Assembly: GCA_965206675.1 (NCBI GenBank)
Contig: CBDBKL010000005.1
Location: 201,515-265,514 of the forward strand
Direction of reading: 5' to 3'
DNA: 64,000 bases
Source: CBDBKL01 sp965206675
Lineage (GTDB): Bacteria; Bdellovibrionota; Bdellovibrionia; Bdellovibrionales; JAKFYE01
Shown here: positions 1 through 8,100 of the stretch, one piece after another
Layout: each line of letters opens with the position of its first letter
Position numbering within the stretch: the stretch's first letter is position 1
Notes under the pieces: generated by a model
Database searches by the model: none
What the model was told of the DNA's origin: nothing
The model's input: only the letters and a program-made list of their open reading frames with translations
Translations under genes and position numbers: made by a program

Positions 1-750
1 TTGGTCACGGGTATGCTTTTTCCTTTAACCTTGCCTCCCACCCTTCCTCTTTGGCAAGTGGCTGTGGGTATTATTTTTGGTGTTGTCATTGGAAAGGAAA
101 TTTTTGGTGGAACAAGTAAGAACTTTCTCAATGTGGCTTTGACAGCAAGAGCGTTTCTTTATTTTGCCTACCCCTCTGAAATTTCTGGAAATGCCGTGTG
201 GACAGCCGTAGATGGGTATACCGGGGCCACAGCATTAGCTCTTGGTGCAGAGTCGGGAATGGAGGCTGTTCAAAAAGCCTTTACATGGCAAGATGCTTTT
301 TTGGGATTTATTCCTGGTTCTATGGGGGAGACATCAACTTTAGCCTGCCTGTTCGGGGCCTTTGTTCTTATTGTTTCTAAAATTGGATCATGGAGAATTA
401 TGTTGAGTTGTTCTTTGGGATCCTATTTGACGGCTCTGCTTTTTTATTCTGTAGGAAGTGCCACCAATCCCATGTTTGAAATGTCCCCTGTTTGGCATTT
501 TCTTGTTGGAGGCCTGTCCTTTGGTATTGTTTTTATGGCGACTGACCCTGTCTCTGCCGCAATGACAGCGACTGGAAAATATATTTATGGTTTTTTAATT
601 GGATTGATGGCTATTTTTATTCGTGTTCTTAACCCTGGTTTTCCTGAGGGTATTATGCTGGCCATACTTTTTGGTAATATATTTGCTCCTTTGATTGATT
701 ACTACGTTGTGTCTGCGAATATAAGAAGGAGGAGGCTGAGAAGTGTTTAA
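1..750 (+). CDS. nqrB: Na+-translocating NADH:quinone reductase subunit B, 3' part
   Basis: This is the C-terminal 249 residues of the membrane subunit NqrB; the gene enters from outside the window, so the 5' part is missing. NqrB carries covalently bound FMN and takes part in electron transfer coupled to Na+ export. The sequence shows several hydrophobic segments and the flavin attachment motif DGYTGAT at visible residues 71-77, where the last Thr is the known FMN acceptor of the family. The stretch GKEIFGGTSKNFLN is also typical. The stop overlaps the GTG start of nqrC by 8 bp, which indicates a translationally coupled operon. Identification is firm. Confidence 0.96.
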   Translation: MVTGMLFPLTLPPTLPLWQVAVGIIFGVVIGKEIFGGTSKNFLNVALTARAFLYFAYPSEISGNAVWTAVDGYTGATALALGAESGMEAVQKAFTWQDAFLGFIPGSMGETSTLACLFGAFVLIVSKIGSWRIMLSCSLGSYLTALLFYSVGSATNPMFEMSPVWHFLVGGLSFGIVFMATDPVSAAMTATGKYIYGFLIGLMAIFIRVLNPGFPEGIMLAILFGNIFAPLIDYYVVSANIRRRRLRSV

Positions 751-1537
751 TAGTGCTTTTCAAAAAACACTCTTTGTGGCGGCATCGCTTTGTTTGGTGT
801 GCTCCATTTTTGTATCCTCTGCGGCTGTGTTTCTCAGACCAAAACAAGTGGAAAATAAATTAAAAGATAAACAGAAAAATATTTTAGAAGCGGCAGGTCT
901 TCCCATTGATAACATTGAAGAGTCTTTTTCAAAAATTGAATCTGTTGTTATAGAATTGGAGACAGGAGAAATCAGAGAAGATATGGATGCCAGTACATTC
1001 GATCAAAGAAAAGCCGCTAAAGAGCCTACAACTCAACGTCTTCTATCCAGAGAGGAAGGTTTCGGTGGGATAAAGCAAATTTCTAAGTTTGCCCCCGTGT
1101 ATTTATTAAAGAATGATAATAAAGAATTGGTAAAGTTAGTTCTACCTATTAAAGGTAAAGGATTATGGTCAACACTATATGGTTTTATAAGCCTTAGTTC
1201 TGATTTAAACACTGTAGAGGGCATTGCTTTTTATGAACATGGAGAAACTCCTGGTTTAGGTGGAGAGGTTGATAATACAAAGTGGAAATCCAGTTGGGTG
1301 GGGAAAGAGCTTTTTTCTGAAGGCAAAGTCGCCCTCAAAGTCCTTAAAGGTAGAGTTGTAGAGGGAAATCCCTTGGAAAAGTATCAAATTGATGGATTGT
1401 CTGGAGCAACCATTACTTCGCAAGGAGTTAGTTATACGATTCAGTTCTGGTTGGGAGAAAATGGATTTGGACCTTATTTGAAAAAACTAAGAAGTGCTGC
1501 GGTTGAGCAGGGAGGAAGTACCAATGGCGAGAGTTAG
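743..1537 (+). CDS. nqrC: Na+-translocating NADH:quinone reductase subunit C
   Basis: NqrC, 264 residues, is the second covalent-FMN subunit of the Nqr pump. One N-terminal membrane segment (about residues 8-31) is followed by a periplasmic FMN-binding domain. The motif SGAT at residues 220-223 ends in the Thr that the flavin transferase ApbE modifies; that enzyme is encoded about 5 kb downstream. GTG is the start, preceded by a purine-rich AAGGAGGAGG Shine-Dalgarno. It overlaps nqrB by 8 bp and nqrD by 14 bp. Confidence 0.96.
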   Translation: MFNSAFQKTLFVAASLCLVCSIFVSSAAVFLRPKQVENKLKDKQKNILEAAGLPIDNIEESFSKIESVVIELETGEIREDMDASTFDQRKAAKEPTTQRLLSREEGFGGIKQISKFAPVYLLKNDNKELVKLVLPIKGKGLWSTLYGFISLSSDLNTVEGIAFYEHGETPGLGGEVDNTKWKSSWVGKELFSEGKVALKVLKGRVVEGNPLEKYQIDGLSGATITSQGVSYTIQFWLGENGFGPYLKKLRSAAVEQGGSTNGES

Positions 1538-2147
1538 AAAAGCACTTTTTGATCCTATCTTTAATAATAATCCAATTGCTCTACAGATCTTGGGTATTTG
1601 CTCTGCTCTAGCTGTCACAACAAAGATGGAAACAGTAATTGTTATGTGTTTAGCTGTTATATTTGTAATCTCTTTTTCTAATGCATCTGTAAGCCTTATA
1701 CGAAATCATATACCTTCCAGCATTCGTATTATTGTTCAGATGACTATTATTGCATCTTTAGTCATCCTTGTGGATCAAGTGTTAAAAGCCTATGCCTTTG
1801 AGATTTCAAAACAGTTGTCTGTTTTTGTGGGACTTATCATTACAAATTGTATTGTTATGGGAAGGGCAGAAGCCTATGCTATGAAAAACTCTGTTGGTAT
1901 GAGCTTCCTTGATGGTTTTGGAAATGGGCTCGGTTATAGTATTATTCTTATATTTGTCGGTATATTTAGAGAGTTATTTGGAAGTGGAAGTTTGTTTGGT
2001 GTACAAATCCTTCCGCTTTTAAACGATGGAGGATGGTATAGCAGTAATGGTATGATGTTATTATCTCCCAGTGCCTTTTTCTTAATTGGTATATTTATTT
2101 GGATATTGAGAACGTTTAAACCAGAACAAGTGGAAAAAGAAGGATAA
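1524..2147 (+). CDS. nqrD: Na+-translocating NADH:quinone reductase subunit D
   Basis: NqrD, 207 residues, is a polytopic membrane subunit that with NqrE forms a pseudosymmetric pair in the Nqr pump. The start is the ATG at 1524 (MARVRKALFDPIF), after GGAGGAAG at 1511-1518; a longer in-frame opening at 1494 lacks such a site. Family signatures include NNNPIALQILGICSALAVT and the Cys-containing membrane stretch TNCIVMGRAEA, which resembles known NqrD/RnfE proteins and supplies an Fe-S ligand in the family. It overlaps the end of nqrC by 14 bp and is followed 3 bp later by nqrE. Confidence 0.95.
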   Translation: MARVRKALFDPIFNNNPIALQILGICSALAVTTKMETVIVMCLAVIFVISFSNASVSLIRNHIPSSIRIIVQMTIIASLVILVDQVLKAYAFEISKQLSVFVGLIITNCIVMGRAEAYAMKNSVGMSFLDGFGNGLGYSIILIFVGIFRELFGSGSLFGVQILPLLNDGGWYSSNGMMLLSPSAFFLIGIFIWILRTFKPEQVEKEG

Positions 2148-2150
2148 GGC

Positions 2151-2759
2151 ATGGAATACTATCTGAGTTTATTTATAAAATCTGTTTTTGTAGAAAATAT
2201 GGCTCTATCTTTCTTTTTAGGTATGTGTACGTTTTTAGCTGTTTCTAAAAACGTTTCAACATCAACAGGGCTTGGTATTGCAGTGATCGTGGTTCAAACA
2301 ATTACTGTGCCTGTCAATAACATCATTTATCAGAAAATTTTAAAAGAAAATGCATTAGGGTGGATGGGGATAGAGGGAGTGGATCTCTCTTTTCTTGGTT
2401 TAATCTGCTATATAGGAGTTATTGCTGCTTTAATACAGATTTTAGAAATGGCTTTAGATAAGTTTGTACCCTCTCTTTATAATGCACTTGGAATTTTCTT
2501 ACCTCTCATTACAGTGAACTGTGCTATTTTAGGTGGATCGTTATTTATGGTAGAGAGGGATTATGATTTTACAGAAAGTGTTGTGTTTGGGTTTGGAAGC
2601 GGAGTGGGTTGGGCACTTGCTATTATGGCCTTGGCAGGAATTAGAGAGAAGTTGAAGTACAGCGATATCCCCGATGGTTTAAAGGGGTTGGGCTCCGTGT
2701 TTATTATTGTTGGACTTATGTCATTAGCTTTTATGAGTTTTTCGGGTGTACAGTTGTAA
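2151..2759 (+). CDS. nqrE: Na+-translocating NADH:quinone reductase subunit E
   Basis: NqrE, 202 residues, is a six-helix membrane subunit of the Nqr complex and partner of NqrD. The N-terminus (MEYYLSLFIKSVFVENMALS) and the central TVNCAILGGSLFM stretch, with its conserved Cys, match the NqrE/RnfA family. Length equals the family norm. It begins 3 bp after nqrD. An 87-bp gap follows before nqrF, longer than the other junctions in this operon; no terminator is evident there. Confidence 0.95.
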   Translation: MEYYLSLFIKSVFVENMALSFFLGMCTFLAVSKNVSTSTGLGIAVIVVQTITVPVNNIIYQKILKENALGWMGIEGVDLSFLGLICYIGVIAALIQILEMALDKFVPSLYNALGIFLPLITVNCAILGGSLFMVERDYDFTESVVFGFGSGVGWALAIMALAGIREKLKYSDIPDGLKGLGSVFIIVGLMSLAFMSFSGVQL

Positions 2760-2846
2760 AAGATAGTAAGATAAAGAGGGGAATTTCTTGTTATTTCCAT
2801 TATGAAAGATTATTTTTCATGGATTTAAATAGAAAAGGGACGAAAA

Positions 2847-4064
2847 GTGGTTGAGATTTTTTTGGGTGTTATTTTTTTTACAGGAATAGTTCTTATTCTC
2901 GTTCTTGTTATTCTTTTTGCCAAATCTAAGTTGGTAACTTCAGGGCCTGTTCAGCTTGTGATTAATGACAAAAAAACAGTAGAAGTAGAAGCGGGCGGGA
3001 AACTTTTAGGGGCTTTGGCAGATCAAAAATTGTTTGTTTCTTCCGCCTGTGGGGGAGGGGGCACATGCGCTCAATGTAAGGTTCATGTCTATGAAGGGGG
3101 AGGAGATATTCTTCCGACAGAAAAATCACTCATGACTCCAAGGGAAGTTCGTGAAGGTGTTCGTCTATCTTGTCAGGTTGCTGTTAAGCAAGACATGAAA
3201 ATTGCCGTAGAAGATGAAGTTTTTGGTGTTAAACAATGGCACTGTAAAGTGAGATCCAATCACAATGTAGCAACCTTTATTAAAGAACTGATTTTAGAGC
3301 TACCAGAAGGAGAGGATGTTAATTTTAGAGCAGGTGGTTACATACAGATAGAAGCCCCACCACATGTAGCGGATTATAAGAACTTTAAAATTGAAGAAGA
3401 ATATAGAGATGTTTGGGATCAATTTAATGTTTGGGAATATAAATCTGTTGTGAATGAAAAAGTTATCAGAGCTTACTCGATGGCCAATTATCCCGAGGAA
3501 AAAGGGATGATTATGCTGAATGTAAGAGTTGCCACCCCTCCACCAAATACAAAATTTCCCCCAGGTAAGATGTCGAGTTATATTTTCGATCTTAAGCCTG
3601 GAGATGATGTTATTATTTCCGGACCCTACGGAGAGTTTTATGCCCGAGATACGGATGCGGAAATGATCTTCGTCGGTGGAGGCGCAGGAATGGCCCCCAT
3701 GAGGTCGCATATATTTGATCAATTCTCCAGATTAAGTACAAAAAGAAAAGTGTCCTTTTGGTATGGAGCTAGAAGTTTAAGAGAAGCTTTCTATATAGAT
3801 CACTTTGATAAGATACAAAAAGAAAATGAAAACTTTAAATGGACACTGGCACTATCAGAGCCTCTGCCCGAAGATAAATGGAAAGGGCCAACCGGTTTTA
3901 TCCATCAAGTTCTATACGACATGTACCTTAAAGATCATCCCGCCCCCGAAGATTGCGAATACTACATCTGTGGACCGCCAATGATGAATAACGCCGTCTT
4001 TGACCTACTCGATGATCTTGGGGTTGAGAAGGAGAATGTACTCTTTGATGACTTCGGCGGATAG
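2847..4064 (+). CDS. nqrF: Na+-translocating NADH:quinone reductase subunit F
   Basis: NqrF, 405 residues, is the NADH-oxidising entry subunit. Domains in order: an N-terminal membrane anchor (residues 2-24), a plant-type 2Fe-2S ferredoxin domain with Cys68, Cys74, Cys77 and Cys109, an FAD domain with RAYSMANY at 208-215, and an NADH domain with GGGAGMAPMRSH at 277-288. The C-terminus ends in the characteristic FDDFGG. A GTG start is used. It is last in the nqr operon, and a palindromic repeat begins two bases past its stop codon, a plausible transcription end. Confidence 0.97.
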   Translation: MVEIFLGVIFFTGIVLILVLVILFAKSKLVTSGPVQLVINDKKTVEVEAGGKLLGALADQKLFVSSACGGGGTCAQCKVHVYEGGGDILPTEKSLMTPREVREGVRLSCQVAVKQDMKIAVEDEVFGVKQWHCKVRSNHNVATFIKELILELPEGEDVNFRAGGYIQIEAPPHVADYKNFKIEEEYRDVWDQFNVWEYKSVVNEKVIRAYSMANYPEEKGMIMLNVRVATPPPNTKFPPGKMSSYIFDLKPGDDVIISGPYGEFYARDTDAEMIFVGGGAGMAPMRSHIFDQFSRLSTKRKVSFWYGARSLREAFYIDHFDKIQKENENFKWTLALSEPLPEDKWKGPTGFIHQVLYDMYLKDHPAPEDCEYYICGPPMMNNAVFDLLDDLGVEKENVLFDDFGG

Positions 4065-4065
4065 C

Positions 4066-4355
4066 GGACTGTTGAAAAGATATCATCTACTTTGTTTAGG
4101 ACTGTTGAAAAAGTACCATCTACTTCGTTGCAATCATTCAAATCTCATTCCGACGTAGGAAAAACTACGCCTTCATTCGATTTGAACTTGAACGCCTCGT
4201 ATCTGGAACTTTTTCAACAGTCCTTCTAATGCGAATCAAGAAAGTTCCATTGACTTTATTATAATCAATTAAAATCTCATTCCGACGTAGGGAAAACTAC
4301 GCCTCCGTTCGGTTTGAGCTTGAACGCCTCGTATCTAACGCTTTTTCAACAGTCC
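4066..4355. repeat. Family A palindromic repeat, composite of three partial or full copies
   Basis: A full 125-bp copy lies at 4099-4223 and has perfect 16-bp terminal inverted repeats (GGACTGTTGAAAAAGT at the left end, its reverse complement at the right end) with further inner pairing around the CCGACGTAGG and CTACG segments. It is preceded by a truncated left arm (4066-4098) and followed by a diverged body ending in another right arm at 4355. The element starts two bases after the nqrF stop. Other copies lie at 8996, 15449, 17657 and 33082. Confidence 0.9.
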
Positions 4356-4452
4356 TTCTAATGCGAATCAAGAAAGTGTCATTTACTTCGTCACAATATG
4401 TCGCTTTGGTTTGTATCTAGTTTTTATATAACTTTCTTTTTTGTATTATGTT

Positions 4453-4577
4453 GAGAACTTTTCTCAGCAGAGTTCAAAAGCTCAGACAATTCTGAGGGCC
4501 GCAATTCGTCTCTCCCTTCGGGAGATACGCCCTGCGCCTCAGAAAACTCGTTTTGAACCCTACTGAGAAAAGTTCTC
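4453..4577. repeat. Family B palindromic repeat, copy 1
   Basis: This 125-bp hairpin element has perfect 15-bp arms (GAGAACTTTTCTCAG at 4453 and its reverse complement ending at 4577). An inner stem is built around TCTCCCTTCGGGAGA and CTGAGG-like arms. An AT-rich left flank and a right tail of about 75 bp (to about 4650) recur at the other B copies at 25609, 39732, 57159 and 60869. The whole 4356-4734 interval appears to hold only this repeat material. Confidence 0.88.
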
Positions 4578-4734
4578 TAACTAATATCCTAAAATAATAA
4601 ATTCTCCTCTCCTCACGATACGTGCCCTACGCTTCGGAAAGGAAAATAAACCCTTTCTTCAAAATAAACTTTGAAAAATCTAAAACATTCTTATACATAT
4701 TTTCTCTATTATAAACTTATTTTTATTTGGTGTT

Positions 4735-4920
4735 TTGTGTATTCCTTTTGATTTAAATAATGAATCTATTAGAAAAGAATATATAAAAAATCATAAAAAT
4801 TGGTTTCTGAACCGTCATGAAAATGAAGTTAGCGATTTTGAAAAATCTGTTGAAACCCTTTATCAAGAGACGTCTCAAGAATCCAAGCAGATGACATTGG
4901 ATTCATATAATAAAAGTTAA
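4735..4920 (+). CDS. Possible small protein, unrecognised
   Basis: An open frame of 61 codons begins with GTG and encodes a hydrophilic, Lys/Glu-rich peptide with no signal sequence or known motif. No convincing Shine-Dalgarno precedes the GTG. It lies between repeat B copy 1 and a degraded B-like segment (4951-5018). It may be a decayed gene tail or chance; its residue usage looks protein-like, which is the only support. Confidence 0.25.
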   Translation: MCIPFDLNNESIRKEYIKNHKNWFLNRHENEVSDFEKSVETLYQETSQESKQMTLDSYNKS

Positions 4921-4950
4921 TCAAACGTGTGTAATTTTTTACATTTAATT

Positions 4951-5018
4951 GGGAGCTTTTCTTGAGGGCTTTCAAGACATGAGGTGTAGGGCGTACCCTC
5001 GAAGAGGGGATGAACTGC
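4951..5018. repeat. Degenerate family B fragment
   Basis: The segment GGGAGCTTTTCTTGAGGGCT followed by a decayed inner hairpin resembles the left half of family B elements such as the copy at 39732. The right arm is missing. Confidence 0.55.
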
Positions 5019-5024
5019 ATATAT

Positions 5025-5054
5025 AAAAAAGATGGGATGTACTCCCATCTTTTT
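5025..5054 (-). terminator. Rho-independent terminator
   Basis: An 11-bp stem (AAAAGATGGGA against TCCCATCTTTT) with a five-base loop is flanked by A and T runs, so it can work on both strands. It lies about 26 bp past the stop of the minus-strand lipoprotein gene ending at 5081, its most likely client. Confidence 0.85.
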
Positions 5055-5080
5055 AGACTTAGATTCTTTATTCCTAATTT

Positions 5081-6220
5081 TTACTGTGAGGATGGTGGTT
5101 TACATGCCACTAGAGAAAGTAGGTATTCATAGGGACCCATATATCCAATATAGCTTATTGCTTCATTCTCATTAGGTAGTAAGAACATTATTCCCTCATC
5201 AGCACTATAACATATTACCGACTTTAAACCAACAAAACGTGTTTTGAAAGTGTTTTGACTTCTTTCTAAATGTCTAAGCATATCGTGGTGTAAACTAGTG
5301 TCTTGAATTGTCGCTACATTATCAAAGCATTCTTCAAACTCAGAATCACGCCCATCAATAAAAACTTGGTTAATCTTTTGGTTCGAAAAGTGAAAGGAGT
5401 GTCGAATATTACTTTCAAATGAAAACTCGTTATTAATACTTTTAGAGTAAATTGATGTATCAGTAGTGCAAGTGTAGGAAGGATTGGTCGCTGGGGCAGA
5501 GGACAGACTAGTTGTCGGAGCATGAGATGGCAAATGTGGTGAAGGCGTTTCTTCTATTCCTAATTCTTCTCTGTCTTTTTCAAGATCTTGCTTTAGATGA
5601 TTTGTTAGAGCTTCAGCCTCTTCTACAGTTAAAGGAATAAATTGTTTAACTAATGCATTAATAGCGGCTTCTGAAGCGACATAGCCTGCGGCTAAAATTC
5701 CTGTTCGCAAAATGGCTCTAGGCACTCTACTAAAGAAGTTTCTGTTTACTACTGCAAGTGATCCTGAAGTTGTTCTTAAAACTTTCCGGTTGCTAAGGAA
5801 CGGAAACGTATCTAATAGATGTGGTCTAAGTTTTAAAGGTATAAGAACTGCCAAAGGAAGAGAGATCATCGCTGCCTTATTTTCCTTAGAAAGATTGTTT
5901 CCGGTAACTGAGGCAACAGCACCCTCTAAGGCATCCACACTATGCTTTGTAATTGTGTAGGACATGAGCCGTCTCATCCGGCTGTTCCAAACAGAGTTGC
6001 CAATTTCTTTTGTTTTTTGGATGCCTTCTTGAGCTTTCAATGCCTTTTCAACAGAGACAACGCTCTTTGATTTTTCTTTTAGTCTTTCATAGTTTTCTTT
6101 TGCTTCTTCTAGAAGTGCAGAGTTTTCAGGGTTTTTCTCCTGAGATGCCACATCTCTCTTAGAAGTACTCGTGCAACCTAAAAGAATTGTACAGACTATT
6201 AAGACACTTATCAATTTCAT
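5081..6220 (-). CDS. Lipoprotein of a local paralogous family (P1)
   Basis: This 379-residue lipoprotein has unknown function. The signal peptide ends in lipobox LLGC (Cys16); residue +2 is Thr, not Asp, so outer-membrane sorting is expected. It shares three blocks with the proteins at 10553 and 11928: CTST-(P/S)-(E/K)-R after the lipobox, a helical segment like HSVDALEGA followed by hydrophobic SLPLAVLIPL, and a second hydrophobic stretch like GYVASEAAINAL followed by an acidic helix. Unlike its relatives it has an extra C-terminal domain of about 150 residues with several cysteines. A strong AAGGAG site precedes the ATG. A (CAAT)6 array lies about 60 bp upstream. Confidence 0.85.
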   Translation of the reverse strand: MKLISVLIVCTILLGCTSTSKRDVASQEKNPENSALLEEAKENYERLKEKSKSVVSVEKALKAQEGIQKTKEIGNSVWNSRMRRLMSYTITKHSVDALEGAVASVTGNNLSKENKAAMISLPLAVLIPLKLRPHLLDTFPFLSNRKVLRTTSGSLAVVNRNFFSRVPRAILRTGILAAGYVASEAAINALVKQFIPLTVEEAEALTNHLKQDLEKDREELGIEETPSPHLPSHAPTTSLSSAPATNPSYTCTTDTSIYSKSINNEFSFESNIRHSFHFSNQKINQVFIDGRDSEFEECFDNVATIQDTSLHHDMLRHLERSQNTFKTRFVGLKSVICYSADEGIMFLLPNENEAISYIGYMGPYEYLLSLVACKPPSSQ

Positions 6221-6279
6221 GGTTGACTCCTTGTTTTTTTGCTAAAATAAAGCTAGAGATGAATCTTTTTTTAAGGGTA

Positions 6280-6303
6280 CAATCAATCAATCAATCAATC
6301 AAT
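6280..6303. repeat. Tetranucleotide microsatellite (CAAT)6
   Basis: Six perfect units lie 60-83 bp upstream of the minus-strand lipoprotein start at 6220. On the coding strand the array reads as repeated TTGA, which could contribute a -35 box. Such arrays change length by slipped-strand mispairing. The rest of 6221-6698 holds this array, a family C repeat and the upstream region of apbE. Confidence 0.9.
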
Positions 6304-6429
6304 TCGTCTAAAATTTTTAGGTCTAAAGGCTTGTCTTATCTGTAGTATATATAGAATTTCAAAACCAATACAGATTATCATCTGTGTTATTATTTTCAAA
6401 AAAATGAAGGCTAAAATATCAATTGGTAT

Positions 6430-6594
6430 TTAGAGCCTATTTCAGAACTACCGACAAACGGCTGTGATTGTACTAAGCTTTGTCTTCAATTAAAAATGCC
6501 TTCAATGGAGCTCAAGCAGCCATTTTTTATTTTCATCCTCGCCGAATACAGTCTCTCTCGTTTTCATTGCAAAGGTGGCTTTGGGATAGGCTTT
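6430..6594. repeat. Family C dispersed repeat, copy 1
   Basis: About 165 bp containing ACAAACGGCTGTGATTGTAC and CTTTGTCTTCAA. It matches the reverse complement of 12951-13111 along nearly the whole length, including the outer part TTTCATCCTC...GGGATA, and matches a shorter copy at 62471. It lies in a divergent intergenic region, between the P1 lipoprotein and apbE. Confidence 0.75.
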
Positions 6595-6698
6595 TATTAT
6601 TTAAACCCAAAATTTTTTCTTGCAATACATCCCTATATAAATAATAAACTTTTAATATAAATTTATTTTCACATGGTGTTGCTTTGTCTTATTTGAAA

Positions 6699-7724
6699 AT
6701 GAAAAAAATATTTTCTATCTTACTCTTATCACTTCTTCTAGAAGGTTGTAGCCAATATAAAAAACATACCCTTTCCGGAACATCTATGGGTATGCAGTAT
6801 AACGTAATACTCTATGCTCATAAGAATAATAAAGAAATTGTTTTTCAAAATCTGATCGAGGAAACTTTTCATAGATTAGGACAAATACTCTCCCATTTTA
6901 TTCCAAATTCAGAAGTTTCAAAGATTAATAAATTACAATCCGGTGTAAGACTTAAAGTCTCTGAAGATTTAATGAAAGTCTTAGAGCGATCCGAAGAAAT
7001 ATCAAAAATGACAAATGGACAGTTCGATATCACAGTAGGAGCACTCGTTGAACTCTGGGGGTTTGGCACTAAAGGTTTTCCAAAAACATTACCACCTTCA
7101 AAAGATATAGAGAGCTTTTTAAAAGCCGTAGGGTATAGAAAGCTTGTGTTGCATAAAGAAACTAAAGAAATTGAAAAGAAAGTATCAAATCTTCAAATAA
7201 ATATTTCCGCCATAGGAAAAGGCTATATGATTGACGTCCTCGGAGAAAACTTGGAAAAAGCAGGCGTAAAAAGTTACCTTATTGAAATGGGTGGTGAAAT
7301 CAGAGCAAAAAAATCTTCTTTGGATAAGTCACATTGGCGAGTGGGGGTAGAAGTTCCTACTCAAAGTACCCAACGCAACATCTTTGAATTAATCCCCCTA
7401 TATAATGGAGCTATAGCGACAAGTGGGTCTTATAGAAATTACTACATCAAAGAGGGAAATGTTTACTCTCATACAATAGATACAAAAACAGGTCATCCTG
7501 TAAAAGAAGGGCCTGTTTCTGTAACTGTTATAGACAATGAATGCTGGAAGGCGGATGCACTAGCGACAGCTCTTATGTCCATGTCTCTAAAAAAAGCTCA
7601 GAAATGGGCGGATGCACACAGTGTGGCAGCATTGATTGTACAGGCTAAACCAAATGGAAAATTGACCTCCTATAAAACAAAGGCTTTTAAAGCAAGAGTG
7701 CCAGAAGAAACTTCTTTCCTATAA
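6699..7724 (+). CDS. apbE: FAD:protein FMN transferase (lipoprotein)
   Basis: ApbE transfers FMN from FAD to the Thr of SGAT-type motifs in NqrB and NqrC. The predicted protein of 341 residues begins at ATG 6699 with a lipoprotein signal (LLEGC, Cys17); the in-frame TTG at 6684 is less attractive. Family motifs are the N-terminal GTSMGMQY, the mid-protein SAIGKGYMID, GAIATSGSYRNY, the metal-binding-like HTIDTKTGHPV and the C-terminal WKADALATALMSM. It is followed 24 bp later by nqrM, so the two probably form a maturation unit for the pump encoded at the window start. Confidence 0.95.
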   Translation: MKKIFSILLLSLLLEGCSQYKKHTLSGTSMGMQYNVILYAHKNNKEIVFQNLIEETFHRLGQILSHFIPNSEVSKINKLQSGVRLKVSEDLMKVLERSEEISKMTNGQFDITVGALVELWGFGTKGFPKTLPPSKDIESFLKAVGYRKLVLHKETKEIEKKVSNLQINISAIGKGYMIDVLGENLEKAGVKSYLIEMGGEIRAKKSSLDKSHWRVGVEVPTQSTQRNIFELIPLYNGAIATSGSYRNYYIKEGNVYSHTIDTKTGHPVKEGPVSVTVIDNECWKADALATALMSMSLKKAQKWADAHSVAALIVQAKPNGKLTSYKTKAFKARVPEETSFL

Positions 7725-7748
7725 GTGGAAAAATGAGATAATAGAAAT

Positions 7749-7940
7749 ATGATGATTTACTTTATAGTCTTTTTAACTTTTGCTCTCGTTATTCTTCTAA
7801 TGTCTGTGGGAGTGATTTTCTCTGGAAAATGTATAAAAGGAAGTTGTGGGGGAATAAATGTTCAGACCGGAGAGAAAAGTAAAGATGGCAAGTGCGGTCT
7901 ATGTGGAGCCACTTTCGAAGAGAAGCTTGATAGGTCCTGA
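7749..7940 (+). CDS. nqrM: Nqr maturation factor NqrM
   Basis: This protein of 63 residues has one N-terminal membrane helix (residues 3-26) followed by a short Cys-rich tail: CIKGSCGG and CGLCG. This layout matches NqrM (DUF539), a factor needed to assemble the Nqr complex and thought to deliver iron to its intramembrane centre. It follows apbE by 24 bp, the usual arrangement in Nqr-containing bacteria. Two adjacent ATG codons at 7749 and 7752 are possible starts. Confidence 0.88.
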   Translation: MMIYFIVFLTFALVILLMSVGVIFSGKCIKGSCGGINVQTGEKSKDGKCGLCGATFEEKLDRS

Positions 7941-7963
7941 ACCCAACTATTCTCCAAATTCGA

Positions 7964-7985
7964 GAGAGAAAGGCGCTCTCTTGTA
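7964..7985 (+). terminator. Weak hairpin after nqrM
   Basis: A short stem AGAGAG/CTCTCT flanks AAAGGCG about 25 bp past the nqrM stop. It lacks a clear T run, so its role as a terminator is uncertain. Confidence 0.3.
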
Positions 7986-8100
7986 AAACAAAATGTGTAA
8001 ATATCATTTTAAGGCTGGTTTTAATTTTGAATAAATTTTCATATGAATATAAATCATTTTTAAACTAGACAACCTCGGTTTAAAGAGGCACAAGATAGTT

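Noticed and set aside
4066..4577. CRISPR array
   Set aside because: Repeats are long palindromes of over 100 bp without regular unique spacers, and no cas gene is present.
7789..8007. 72-codon minus-strand frame over nqrM
   Set aside because: It overlaps the well supported nqrM gene and shows no motif.
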